The position numbers and the translations under genes were made by a program. This document shows, in pieces, positions 27,073 to 35,887 of a stretch of 64,000 nt of DNA (position 1 is the first letter of the stretch; each line of letters opens with the position of its first letter). Under the pieces are notes generated by a model, which ran no database searches, was not told where the DNA came from, and worked only from the letters and a program-made list of their open reading frames with translations. The stretch covers positions 1,675,001-1,739,000 of the forward strand of contig NZ_CP092109.1 in the NCBI RefSeq assembly GCF_025263685.1, in the 5' to 3' direction. This DNA comes from Geoalkalibacter halelectricus (lineage in GTDB: Bacteria > Desulfobacterota > Desulfuromonadia > Desulfuromonadales > Geoalkalibacteraceae).

Positions 27073-27539
27073 GGCGCCGCCTCACTGACGCCGCTGCCCA
27101 ACTCCCGCACGATCAGCGCATCGCCCTTGGCCACGGGTCCACCCCGGCGCACCACGGCGAAAATTCCTTCCTTGGGCATCACGCAATCGCCGGCCTGGTA
27201 ATAGATAGCGCAACGGTCATGGCAGATCTTGCCGATCTGGGTGATTTCAAGCAGCGCCTCCGCCCCGACCTGAAGCACCGTGCCCAGGGGCAACCGACAC
27301 AGATCCAAGCCGCGCGTGGTAAGGTTTTCGGCAAAATCCCCCGGCCCCACATCAAGCCCCGCGGCGCGCATTTTCGCGATGCTTTCCATGCCGAGCAGAC
27401 TGACCTGCCGATGCCAATCGCCGCCGTGGCCGTCGCCTTCCAAACCATGATCCGCCACCAGCACGCCCTGGCCCACGTCCTTTTTTCGCTCGCCTTTTCC
27501 CGGGCTGGTACAAACGGCGACTATTTCTCCCTGCTGCAT
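27069..27539 (-). CDS. MOSC-domain protein
   Basis: This 156-residue protein consists of one MOSC domain, a module that handles sulfur in molybdenum cofactor enzymes. Visible signatures are GLEGDGHGG, ENLTTRGLDL and the cysteine-containing segment GKICHDRCAIY. Overlap with the MogA/MoaB gene supports a joint role in molybdenum cofactor metabolism. AAGGGAG precedes the chosen ATG. Confidence 0.9.
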   Translation of the reverse strand: MQQGEIVAVCTSPGKGERKKDVGQGVLVADHGLEGDGHGGDWHRQVSLLGMESIAKMRAAGLDVGPGDFAENLTTRGLDLCRLPLGTVLQVGAEALLEITQIGKICHDRCAIYYQAGDCVMPKEGIFAVVRRGGPVAKGDALIVRELGSGVSEAAP

Positions 27540-27570
27540 CACATCGACTCCCTTAAACCATCCAGAACGG

Positions 27571-28620
27571 TTATTTTTTCTTGTCACGCGCCGCCAGCAT
27601 CCGTCGCGCATTGTTGACGATGGCTTGAGACACATTACGGCTTTTGGCCAGTTGTTTCAATTCCTTTTCAGAGAGTCCACTCATGAAACGCATGGCCTTG
27701 GGCAGCGGTGTGCGCGGGTGAACCACCAATGCCTTGCGGATTTCAGGACTCTTCACCCATTCGTTGTTGAGCAGCACCAGACGAATCAATTCGTCGTTGG
27801 CGCTGCGGTTGCGCGCGACGGCCAACACCTCGCCATCGGTGATGCGCGGGTTTTTGAGCACCGCGGATGAGACCAGTTTGTTGGCGTCGCGCAGCAGGAT
27901 GGTGCGCCATTCCTTGTCGCCGGTCAGAGCGGTCTTGATCTTCTCTGCCACGGGCAGTTCAAGGGAGAGTTGGTATTTGGACGCATTGACCTCCTCATCC
28001 TGTTCCGCGCAAGTTTCCCCATCGCCGTCATCCTCAACGTCCTGTGGCGCGGTTTCCGAAGGCGTCTCGGTTTCCGTCCGATGCTCGGCCGAATTTCCGG
28101 CGGCGGGGGGTTGAACGCCAGGAAAGGTGGCCAGCATCCGCCGCAGGCGCGCGGGTGTATGGGGATTGCCGCTCAGGGCAGCGACCAATTCCGGGCAATC
28201 GGCGAGACGCTGCCGGTCGGCGGCGATCTGATCGAGCAAATCACTCTCGGCGTGACGAGCGATACCGATCAGGGTGGCATTGGCCGTGGCGGGATTAGCA
28301 ACCACGGCCGCCATGATCCGGGGATTTTGAAGATGAACACGCGCAACGAGGTGCAGGGCCTGCGCGGGCAGGCGCGGATTGGCGACGCTCGCGAGCAAGT
28401 CCTCAACTGGAAGCGCTCTCAGGGTCGCCAGGGCCTGGCGGCGCAGATCCTCATCGCCGCCGCGCGACAGAAAAACCAGGACCAGCAACAGTTCATCGGT
28501 GCCCAGGGCCAATTCACCCCGGGCCGCCGCCCAACGCAGATCAGGGGAGGCACTTTTCCCGACAATTTCGGCAACACGCGCTGAAACGCGCAGCCTTCCA
28601 GATTCCGCTGCAGCGACCAT
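27571..28620 (-). CDS. Helical-repeat protein of unknown function
   Basis: This 349-residue soluble protein has an N-terminal half of short alpha-helical repeats (NPRLPAQALHLVARV, NPRIMAAVV, NPATANATLIGIARH, GNPHTPARLRRML), like a HEAT or leucine-rich-variant solenoid. An acidic linker (about residues 170-215) follows, then a second set of NPRITDGEVLAVARN-type repeats and a basic C terminus. It is likely a protein-binding scaffold. No enzyme motif is visible. The SPOR-protein gene is 17 bases upstream, so they look co-transcribed. Confidence 0.75.
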   Translation of the reverse strand: MVAAAESGRLRVSARVAEIVGKSASPDLRWAAARGELALGTDELLLVLVFLSRGGDEDLRRQALATLRALPVEDLLASVANPRLPAQALHLVARVHLQNPRIMAAVVANPATANATLIGIARHAESDLLDQIAADRQRLADCPELVAALSGNPHTPARLRRMLATFPGVQPPAAGNSAEHRTETETPSETAPQDVEDDGDGETCAEQDEEVNASKYQLSLELPVAEKIKTALTGDKEWRTILLRDANKLVSSAVLKNPRITDGEVLAVARNRSANDELIRLVLLNNEWVKSPEIRKALVVHPRTPLPKAMRFMSGLSEKELKQLAKSRNVSQAIVNNARRMLAARDKKK

Positions 28621-28637
28621 GTACGAAAGGCCCGCGC

Positions 28638-29624
28638 TCAGCGCCGCTTGACGACCAGAGCGTCCATTCCGGCCTGCCGCGCCTGGGCCGCGGCATTCTC
28701 GGCTTCGGCGCGGGTGGCGAAATCACCAAAGCGCACGATGGACAGCGGCACGGTGGCGCGTATCTGCTCTTCCTCGACGTGCACGCCTTGCTGCTGCAGC
28801 CGGGCGGCAACCTGCCGAGCCCGCTCCTGGCTCTGGAAAGTGCCCGCGTACACCACCATCAGATCGCCGTCCATGAGAAAAAACGGCTCAGCCCCTGGCA
28901 GCATTCGGATTTCACCAAGCTTCGCCTCGCCTTGGCTGGGGAAAAAGGTGCCGACGCGCAAACGGAACAGATTTCTGGTGGTCTGCGCCTCCCGGACCAG
29001 AGGCTCAAACCCCAGGCCTTGCACCCGGGACTTGGCTGTCGCAAGCGTTGCCGGTTCGGCATAGGCACCAACCTGAACCGTGTATTCACCGATTGGCGCG
29101 GCCGGCGGTGCCGGTCGGGGCGGCTCGGGAGTCGGCACCACGGCGGGCGCGGCCGCCGGCGGCTCGACCACCGCTACGTCGGCCGCGCCAGGTTCTTGCG
29201 GCTTCTGGGCGATTTCGGGCTGAGGCTGGGCAGGGGCCTCACGGGTCGGTGTCGCCGCCGGTTGCGGCGCCGGCTCTGGCGGGGGCGCAACCTCAACCGG
29301 AGCCGCGACCGGGACGTCAACCTCGTCAGCAACCTCCGCGGGCGCCGGTGCCGTCTCGCGGGCCGGCACCGGCAGGGTTTTGGATTCCACAGGGGCTCCT
29401 GCTCCCGTCAAAGGCGTTTGCGTGGGCTGATTGGAAAAATACAGCCAGGCCGCGCCACCCACCGCCACCACCAGCAACAACAGCAGAAGCAGCAGCACGC
29501 GCTGCTGCGAGCCCCCCTCTTCAGAGGAGATCGGCTGGCCGTCACCGGCGAACTCCGACCCGCTTGGATCTTCGGCGGGCACCTGCTCTTCGATGTCGAG
29601 TTTCAGATCGTCTTTGTCGGCCAT
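28638..29624 (-). CDS. SPOR-domain membrane protein
   Basis: This 328-residue single-pass protein has an acidic cytoplasmic start, one helix around residues 43-64 (a run of leucines), a long Pro/Ala/Glu-rich periplasmic spacer and two SPOR-like repeats (YTVQVGAYAEPATLATAKSR and LMVVYAGTFQSQERARQ). SPOR domains bind denuded septal peptidoglycan, so a cell-division or cell-wall role is likely. The start MADKDDLKL was chosen by composition. Confidence 0.87.
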   Translation of the reverse strand: MADKDDLKLDIEEQVPAEDPSGSEFAGDGQPISSEEGGSQQRVLLLLLLLLVVAVGGAAWLYFSNQPTQTPLTGAGAPVESKTLPVPARETAPAPAEVADEVDVPVAAPVEVAPPPEPAPQPAATPTREAPAQPQPEIAQKPQEPGAADVAVVEPPAAAPAVVPTPEPPRPAPPAAPIGEYTVQVGAYAEPATLATAKSRVQGLGFEPLVREAQTTRNLFRLRVGTFFPSQGEAKLGEIRMLPGAEPFFLMDGDLMVVYAGTFQSQERARQVAARLQQQGVHVEEEQIRATVPLSIVRFGDFATRAEAENAAAQARQAGMDALVVKRR

Positions 29625-29681
29625 TCTGATCGGTCCTCCCTGCTTGATGCTCACCCGCAACGGGTGACGAATTACGGCCGC

Positions 29682-31760
29682 CTACTCCGCCTTTTTCAGC
29701 TCATTTAGAAGCTTTGAAGTCAGGTGCGGCGGCACTTCCTCATAGTGGCTGAATTCCATGGTGAACATACCGCGATCCGAGGTCATGGAGCGCAACTCAG
29801 GCGCATAGCGCAGCACCTCGGCCATGGGCACCTGCACGCGGATCATTTGACTGCCGGCCTTGGGCTCGACGCCCAGAACCTTGCCGCGCCGCGAATTCAT
29901 ATCGCCGATGACATCGCCCATGCAGTCATCGGGAACGGTGATCTCCATGACCATCATCGGCTCCAGCAGCACCGGTTTGCAAGCCTCCAGGGCTTTCTTG
30001 AACGCTAGCGAACCGGCCACCTTGAAGGCCATCTCCGAGGAATCGACGGAGTGGTGCGAGCCATCCACCAGAGTCACGCGGAAATCAACCACCGGGTAGC
30101 CTGCGAGGATGCCGTGGGACGAGGCTTCCTGAATGCCCTTGTCCACGGCCGGAATATACTGGCGCGGCACCACCCCGCCGACGACCTTGTCGACGAATTC
30201 ATAGCCGGCGCTGCGCGGCAGGGGCTCCATCTCGATCCAGACATCGCCGAACTGCCCGCGGCCGCCCGACTGCTTCTTGTATTTGCCCTGAACCTTGGTA
30301 CGCGCCGAAATGGTCTCCCGGTAGGGAACCTTGGGCTCCTTCAATTCAACTTCCACGCCAAATTTGCGCTTGAGCTTCTCCACCGCCACTTCCAGATGCA
30401 CCTGGCCCATGCCCGAGAGGATCATTTCGCGGGTGTCCTCGTCACGGCTCAACTGCAGGGTCGGATCTTCCTCGATAAGCTTATGCAGGGCCAGGCTCAG
30501 CTTGTCCTCATCGCCCTTGCTCTTGGTCTGCAGGGCGAAGGAGATGACCGGCTTAAGGGGCATGGGACTTTCAAAAATGACGGGATGGGCGGCATCGCAC
30601 AGGGTGTCGCCGGTGACGGTGGATTTGAGCTTGGGGATGGCGACGATATCGCCCGCCACGGCCAGGGCGATGGGCTTTTGCTTCTTGCCCTCCATTTCAA
30701 AGATCTGGCCGACGCGCTCGGTGACGTCCTTGTTGGGATTATAAACACTCGAGTCGGATTTGAGGCTGCCCGAGTAGACCCGCAGAAGGGTGAGTTTGCC
30801 GGTGTAGGGATCGCTGATGGTCTTGAACACCATCGCCGAGAAGGGACCCTCTTCGCTGGGCTGGCGCACTTCGTCGGCTCCGGTGACGGGATGCTTGCCG
30901 TGCTGTTCGCCCTTCTCGATGGGTGAGGGCAAGCAGTGGACGATGTAGTCGAGCAGTTGACGTATGCCGATGTTGGCGGTGGCGCTGCCGCACAGCACCG
31001 GAGTAAAGGTGCCGGTCAGGGTGCCTTCGCGCAGGCCGCGCAGAATGTCTTCCTCGCTCAGGGTTTCGTTCTCGAGGTATTTCTCCATGAGTTCGTCATC
31101 GGCATCGGCGACGGCCTCGATCATTTCCGCGCGCAGTCGCTGGGCCTCATCGAGGTACTCAGCCGGGATGTCGCCCTCCTCGTAGGTTCCCTTCTCATCA
31201 AACTGAAAAAGGCGCGCCCTCATACGCACCAGATCGATGATGCCACGGAAGTCGGCCTCGGCCCCGATGGGCATGACCACGACCACCGGGCGATTGCCGA
31301 GGGTTTTGGCCATATCATCGACGGCCCGCAGGAAATCGGCCCGCTCGCGGTCCATCTTATTGACGAAGGCGATGCGCGGCACCTCGAATTCGTCGCACCA
31401 ATCCCAGATTTTTTGAGTTTGCGCCTTGACGCCGGAGATGGCGGAGACAATGACGACGGAGCCGCCGAGGATGCGCAGGCAATTGCGGGTGTCATGCAGG
31501 AAGTTGGAAAAGCCGGGGGTGTCGACGATATGCAGGCTATGGTCTTGCCATTCGCAGTGATGCAGGCTGGAACTCAGGGTGATGCCGCGCTTGATCTCCT
31601 CGGGCTCGAAATCCATGTTCGAAGTTCCGTCATCCACCCGCCCCAGGCGATCGACCATGCCGGTGTCGAAGAGGATCGCTTCGACCAGGGACGTCTTACC
31701 CGCCCCTCCGTGAGCGACAATTCCCAGGTTTCTGATCTTCGTCGTGTCGTACTTTCCCAT
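29682..31760 (-). CDS. Elongation factor G-like GTPase (EF-G paralogue)
   Basis: This 692-residue translational GTPase has all five EF-G domains by length and by landmarks such as NKMD and the domain IV segment PVVDFRVTLVDGSHHSVDS. The P loop is AHGGAGKTSL, not the AHIDAGKTT of canonical EF-G, and the switch II motif is DTPGFSNF rather than DTPGHVDF. These changes mark the EF-G-like group often present beside the main fusA. Its role in ribosome function is unclear. It stands apart from ribosomal-protein genes, which also argues against it being the main fusA. Confidence 0.9.
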   Translation of the reverse strand: MGKYDTTKIRNLGIVAHGGAGKTSLVEAILFDTGMVDRLGRVDDGTSNMDFEPEEIKRGITLSSSLHHCEWQDHSLHIVDTPGFSNFLHDTRNCLRILGGSVVIVSAISGVKAQTQKIWDWCDEFEVPRIAFVNKMDRERADFLRAVDDMAKTLGNRPVVVVMPIGAEADFRGIIDLVRMRARLFQFDEKGTYEEGDIPAEYLDEAQRLRAEMIEAVADADDELMEKYLENETLSEEDILRGLREGTLTGTFTPVLCGSATANIGIRQLLDYIVHCLPSPIEKGEQHGKHPVTGADEVRQPSEEGPFSAMVFKTISDPYTGKLTLLRVYSGSLKSDSSVYNPNKDVTERVGQIFEMEGKKQKPIALAVAGDIVAIPKLKSTVTGDTLCDAAHPVIFESPMPLKPVISFALQTKSKGDEDKLSLALHKLIEEDPTLQLSRDEDTREMILSGMGQVHLEVAVEKLKRKFGVEVELKEPKVPYRETISARTKVQGKYKKQSGGRGQFGDVWIEMEPLPRSAGYEFVDKVVGGVVPRQYIPAVDKGIQEASSHGILAGYPVVDFRVTLVDGSHHSVDSSEMAFKVAGSLAFKKALEACKPVLLEPMMVMEITVPDDCMGDVIGDMNSRRGKVLGVEPKAGSQMIRVQVPMAEVLRYAPELRSMTSDRGMFTMEFSHYEEVPPHLTSKLLNELKKAE

Positions 31761-31939
31761 GGTTTCTCCTTTCACTCCATTGTGTGGCGACTTCGTGTCG
31801 CATGACAACCTGGTGGAAAAGACAATCGGGCTCAGCCGCCCCGGTCAAATTTTCACAGCCCTGCTCTTCCTTGGCACCTCCCTGAAATAATTAGGATTTC
31901 TCGAACGTCGCACAAGTCTATCACCGCCCGGGCAAGCTG

Positions 31940-32713
31940 TCAAAAGCCCCCGCGGTTGCGCGCATGAATGATGCGCAGCCCCTCGAGGGTCAGATCAGGA
32001 TCCACCTCGTCGATGGTCTTGCTGCTTTGGGCGATCAGCGCGGCCAGCCCGCCGGTGGCGACCACCAGCGGCTCGTCGCGGGCTTCGGTTTTCATACGCG
32101 CCACAATGCCGTCGACCAGGCCCACATAACCGAAGAAGATGCCGGACTGCATGCTGGCGACGGTGGTTTTGGCGATCACCTGCTGCGGGCGCGCGATTTC
32201 AACCCGCGGCAGTTTGCTGGCCCGCTCGACCAGGGCCTCGGCGGAAATACCCAGGCCCGGCGCAATGGCGCCACCCTGATATTCTCCGCGCGCGGAAATG
32301 AAGTCAAAGGTGGTGGCGGTACCGAAATCCACGATGATCAGGCTGCGGCGATACTTTTCATAAGCGGCCACGGCATTGACGATGCGATCGGCGCCGACTT
32401 CCTTGGGGTTGTCGTACTGAATCGGCATGCCGGTCTTGATGCCGGGACCGACCACCTGGGGCTTTTTGCCGAAATACTGCCGACACAGCTGTTCGAAGGT
32501 ATTGAGCAGCGGCGGCACCACACAAGAGATGATGACATCGTGGATGTCGCTGAAATGAATGTCGGCCAGGCGAAACAGGTCGTGGATGAGAATGGCGTAT
32601 TCGTCGACGGTGCGGGCCTTGTCGGTGTTGATACGCCAACTGCGTGTCAGACGCTGGCCTTCATAGAGGCCCAAAACGGTGTTGGTGTTGCCGATGTCGA
32701 TGGCGAGAAGCAT
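31940..32713 (-). CDS. coaX: Type III pantothenate kinase
   Basis: This 257-residue enzyme carries out the first step of coenzyme A synthesis. Family motifs are [18 protein letters not shown] at the start, [15 protein letters not shown] and [12 protein letters not shown]. Length matches the family. birA lies upstream on the same strand, as in many bacteria, with 64 bases between. Confidence 0.96.
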   Translation of the reverse strand: MLLAIDIGNTNTVLGLYEGQRLTRSWRINTDKARTVDEYAILIHDLFRLADIHFSDIHDVIISCVVPPLLNTFEQLCRQYFGKKPQVVGPGIKTGMPIQYDNPKEVGADRIVNAVAAYEKYRRSLIIVDFGTATTFDFISARGEYQGGAIAPGLGISAEALVERASKLPRVEIARPQQVIAKTTVASMQSGIFFGYVGLVDGIVARMKTEARDEPLVVATGGLAALIAQSSKTIDEVDPDLTLEGLRIIHARNRGGF

Positions 32714-32777
32714 GAGGATCCCGGTTTGTGGTCAGTGGTCCGTTGTGTGAGAGCGAAAAATCGCCGGCGGCCCGCCC

Positions 32778-33779
32778 TCAGTCGAGGGGGCGCACATCTC
32801 CGGCGTAGATTTTCAGTGGGGCATTGCCGTCGATATCAAGCAGCAGGGCGCCGTATTCATCGATCCCGGCAAAGGTGCCGCACACCCGATCCGCGCCGCG
32901 ATCCACCTCGATACGACGCCCGCGCCAGGGGCACAAGGCCTCCCATTGCCGGGCAATGGGAGCAAAACCCTGGTCGAGAAACTGCTCGTAGAGCTCTTCG
33001 AGCACGTGGTAAAGGTGGCGCGCCAGGGGGGCACGCTCCCAGGCGTGTCCGGCGGCCAGCTTAAGAGAGGTGGCCGGATAGCGCAGATCGGCGGGAAACT
33101 GCTCGGCTTCCATGTTGACGTTGAGACCAATGCCCAGCACCACATAATGAATTCGCTCGCTCTCGGCGTTCATTTCACTGAGCAGGCCGGCGACCTTGGC
33201 GTGATCAAGAAGAATGTCGTTGGGCCATTTGACCTCGGCCGCCAGGCCGCAATGCTCGCGAACGGCACGGGCCACGGCCAGGGCCGCGACAAAGCTGAGC
33301 TGGGGCGCGCGCAGGGGCGACACGGCGGGACGCAGCAGCACCGAGGTATAGAGATTGACTCCGGTCGGCGAGGCCCAGGTGCGTCCCATGCGACCTTTGC
33401 CGCTCCGCTGGCCATCGGCCACCACCACCGTACCGTCGGGCGCGCCCTCCTCCGCCAGACGCTGGGCCTGGCTGTTGGTGGAATCGGTTTCGGCGAAGTA
33501 GACCAGATTGCGCCCGATCAGGCGCGTGTCGAGTCCGGCCTGAAGTTCGCCCGATGTCACCAGATCCGGGCCGCCAAGCAGGGAATAGCCGCGCGAAGCC
33601 GCCGCCTCGATGCGGTAACCCTGCTGGCGCAGGGCTCTGATCTGTTTCCAGATCGCGGTGCGCGACACACCCAGCCGACGGCTCAACTCCGCGCCGGAGA
33701 CGCAGAGGCCGTTCTGCTCGCGCAACAAAGCAAGAACGGCATCCTGGGAATTCTGGGGCAATTTGGCCATAGAAGACAT
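32778..33779 (-). CDS. birA: BirA bifunctional biotin ligase/repressor
   Basis: This 333-residue protein has an N-terminal winged helix (CVSGAELSRRLGVSRTAIWKQI) and a biotin ligase domain with GKGRMGRTWASP, KWPNDI and GIGLNVN. A C-terminal SH3-like domain completes it. It attaches biotin to carboxylase carriers and may repress biotin genes. The start is uncertain: ATGs at 33779 and 33770 are both possible and neither has a clear ribosome-binding site. Confidence 0.95.
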   Translation of the reverse strand: MSSMAKLPQNSQDAVLALLREQNGLCVSGAELSRRLGVSRTAIWKQIRALRQQGYRIEAAASRGYSLLGGPDLVTSGELQAGLDTRLIGRNLVYFAETDSTNSQAQRLAEEGAPDGTVVVADGQRSGKGRMGRTWASPTGVNLYTSVLLRPAVSPLRAPQLSFVAALAVARAVREHCGLAAEVKWPNDILLDHAKVAGLLSEMNAESERIHYVVLGIGLNVNMEAEQFPADLRYPATSLKLAAGHAWERAPLARHLYHVLEELYEQFLDQGFAPIARQWEALCPWRGRRIEVDRGADRVCGTFAGIDEYGALLLDIDGNAPLKIYAGDVRPLD

Positions 33780-33826
33780 CAATTCATGAAAAGGACGCAG
33801 GCGGTCAGGAGCCGTGAAGCATCCAA

Positions 33827-33863
33827 GGAGGCTGCCGGATTGTCCGGACCAAACAGCCCCCTA
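33827..33863. repeat. Decayed family B foldback element at the end of nadC
   Basis: GGAGGCTGCCGGATTGTCC followed by GGACCAAACAGCCCCC resembles the two ends of family B with substitutions and no interior. The right end carries the TA and forms the TAG stop of nadC on the minus strand. The left end lacks TA. Confidence 0.55.
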
Positions 33864-34682
33864 AAACAACATGGAAATGTCCACCGCCCGATAGGAGTGG
33901 GTAAGCGCTCCGACGCTGATCAGGTCGACGCCCGTCTCGGCGATGCCGCGCACGCTTTCCAGATTGACTCCGCCCGAGGCCTCGGTCAGAGCCCGCCCCC
34001 GCACCAGAGCGACGGCATCGCGCAGCATGTCTAGGTCCATGTTGTCGAGCAGGATGACATCGGCCTTCGCCTCCAGGGCTTGACCTACTTCATCAAGGGT
34101 CTGGGTCTCGATTTCGATCTTGTGGATGTGCGAGAGGCGTTGCCGCGCGCGGGCCACCGCCTGGGCAATTCCGCCGGCGGCGGCGATGTGGTTTTCCTTG
34201 ATCAGCACCCCGTCATAGAGGGCATAGCGATGGTTGCGGCCACCGCCCATGCGCACCGCGTACTTCTCCAGAATGCGCAACCCCGGCGTTGTCTTACGGG
34301 TATCCACGATCTGCGCGTCCGTCCCACGCACCGCCGCGACGTAGGCCGCGGTCAGGGTGGCCACGCCGCTCATGCGCTGCAACAGGTTGAGCGCCACGCG
34401 CTCGGCCTGCAGTAGGGAAGCGGCAGCGCCCTGCACGACGGCCAAAAGCTCGCCCTTGCGCACTTGTTGCCCATCGCTGACCTCGGTGCTGAAGGAGACG
34501 CCGACATCGACGGCGTGAAACACCTGCCGGGCGACATCGATGCCGGCCAGCACGAAGTCCTCCTTGGCCACCAGGCGTGCCTCACCCGGAGTGCCCGGGG
34601 CAAGGGTCGCCTCGGTGGTCAGGTCACCAGCGCCGATATCCTCGGCCAGCGCGGTGCGGATAATGCGCTCGATTTCAAACAT
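33861..34682 (-). CDS. nadC: Nicotinate-nucleotide pyrophosphorylase (carboxylating)
   Basis: This 273-residue enzyme converts quinolinate and PRPP to nicotinate mononucleotide in NAD synthesis. Landmarks are EDIGAGDLTTEATL, NLLQRMSGVATLT, DTRKTTPGLR, GGGRNHRYALYDG and IKENHI. GGGGGAA precedes the ATG. birA and coaX lie downstream on the same strand. Its TAG stop coincides with a decayed foldback element. Confidence 0.96.
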   Translation of the reverse strand: MFEIERIIRTALAEDIGAGDLTTEATLAPGTPGEARLVAKEDFVLAGIDVARQVFHAVDVGVSFSTEVSDGQQVRKGELLAVVQGAAASLLQAERVALNLLQRMSGVATLTAAYVAAVRGTDAQIVDTRKTTPGLRILEKYAVRMGGGRNHRYALYDGVLIKENHIAAAGGIAQAVARARQRLSHIHKIEIETQTLDEVGQALEAKADVILLDNMDLDMLRDAVALVRGRALTEASGGVNLESVRGIAETGVDLISVGALTHSYRAVDISMLF

Positions 34683-34839
34683 GAATTCCCCCTGAAAGCT
34701 TCATGAAAACAACCTTTTATAGCACAGGGCCTGCCCCCCCGCAACGGAAAAAGCCGTGCCCCGCGCTTCTCGATTCCCTTTACTTTTTCCCGCATTGTTG
34801 TTAAAAATCCACAATAAGCACTGCATGCCAAGGAGGCCT

Positions 34840-35055
34840 ATGAAATCCCGTTCGCAGGTAACCTGCCCCAACTGTTTTGGTGTTGAACACCGCGAAATCC
34901 TTGCCACCGCCACCTCCCGCAACATCCTCAAGGAAGACGAGTCGGCGACCGCCGCCAAAAAGACCCGCTCCCAGCCCGACCGCGAGGGAACCTTGATCAA
35001 GATGTTCTGCAACCGCTGTGGCCATGAACTGACCATGCGCGGCAATCGCGCTTGA
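34840..35055 (+). CDS. Small two-CxxC zinc-ribbon protein
   Basis: This 71-residue basic protein begins MKSRSQVTCPNCFGVEHRE behind AAGGAGG. CPNC near the start and CNRC near the end (NRCGHELTM) should bind one zinc. The middle is charged and disordered-looking. The function is unknown. It is convergent with the seven-helix gene across a symmetrical hairpin. Confidence 0.8.
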   Translation: MKSRSQVTCPNCFGVEHREILATATSRNILKEDESATAAKKTRSQPDREGTLIKMFCNRCGHELTMRGNRA

Positions 35056-35103
35056 GCGGCGGACGAACTACACGCCGCGCAAAATCCCAAAAGCTTCAAA
35101 AGA

Positions 35104-35141
35104 CAAAGCCGCTCTCCTCGGAATCGAAGAGAGCGGCTTTG
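35104..35141. terminator. Bidirectional hairpin between convergent genes
   Basis: CAAAGCCGCTCTC pairs with GAGAGCGGCTTTG, a 13-bp stem. The T run is short, so terminator strength is uncertain. Confidence 0.65.
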
Positions 35142-35168
35142 CGCTTAAGATGGTCCTGCCGCGCCGGC

Positions 35169-35855
35169 TCAGCGCATCAGGCGCGCCAGATAAATGAAGG
35201 TGGCGCCGACGGAAACACTGGCGAGCAGGTTGCCCAGATTGGCGACGAAGAGCGAGAGCTGATGGCGGAAGGGATAATCGCCGACCAGGGTGCCCAGATC
35301 GTAGACCTCGATGTAGAGCTGTGAGCCCTTCCAGAGAAAGATGAAGAAGAAAACAGCCATGAAGGCCAAAAATCCGCGGCTGATGGGTGTCTCTTTGACG
35401 TTCAGGTAAATCTTGCGGATCATGTCGATGTTGATGATGGAGAGAAACACCCAGTTGGCTTTTTCGATGATGCCGATGATTTCCAGGGTGCGCGCCGTCG
35501 GTGTGGGATTGATGAGCACGAACACCACGGAACCCGCGATCACCAAGGCGGTACCCAGATAGACATAGGCCTTGCGGCCCTCGAGTTCGAGAGTGCGCGA
35601 GAAGACGTAATACTCCATGAAGCCGTGGGTCATCACCATGATGGCGATGGTGCCGATGATGGACGCCAGGGCTTGGACCTGCGGGATGTCAAGTCCCGGC
35701 AGAAAGGGCACGGCCGAGGGGATGATCTCGCCGATGAGGATCAGGAAAAAACCCAGGGAGATACTGGTCCAAACCCGGGCGTTGTTGAGACTGAAGTAAA
35801 AGGAAACCCCTCCGGCGACCAGCCAGAGACCAACCTGCAAGACACTCAGATCCAT
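35169..35855 (-). CDS. Uncharacterised seven-helix membrane protein
   Basis: This 228-residue protein has about six to seven hydrophobic helices, with only short loops. GGAGG precedes the ATG. It has no motif I can assign. The 35888 gene lies 32 bases upstream on the same strand, suggesting an operon and a joint signalling or membrane role. Confidence 0.75.
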   Translation of the reverse strand: MDLSVLQVGLWLVAGGVSFYFSLNNARVWTSISLGFFLILIGEIIPSAVPFLPGLDIPQVQALASIIGTIAIMVMTHGFMEYYVFSRTLELEGRKAYVYLGTALVIAGSVVFVLINPTPTARTLEIIGIIEKANWVFLSIINIDMIRKIYLNVKETPISRGFLAFMAVFFFIFLWKGSQLYIEVYDLGTLVGDYPFRHQLSLFVANLGNLLASVSVGATFIYLARLMR

Positions 35856-35887
35856 AAAAAGAGATTCCTCCGGCTGTGGCGAACTGG

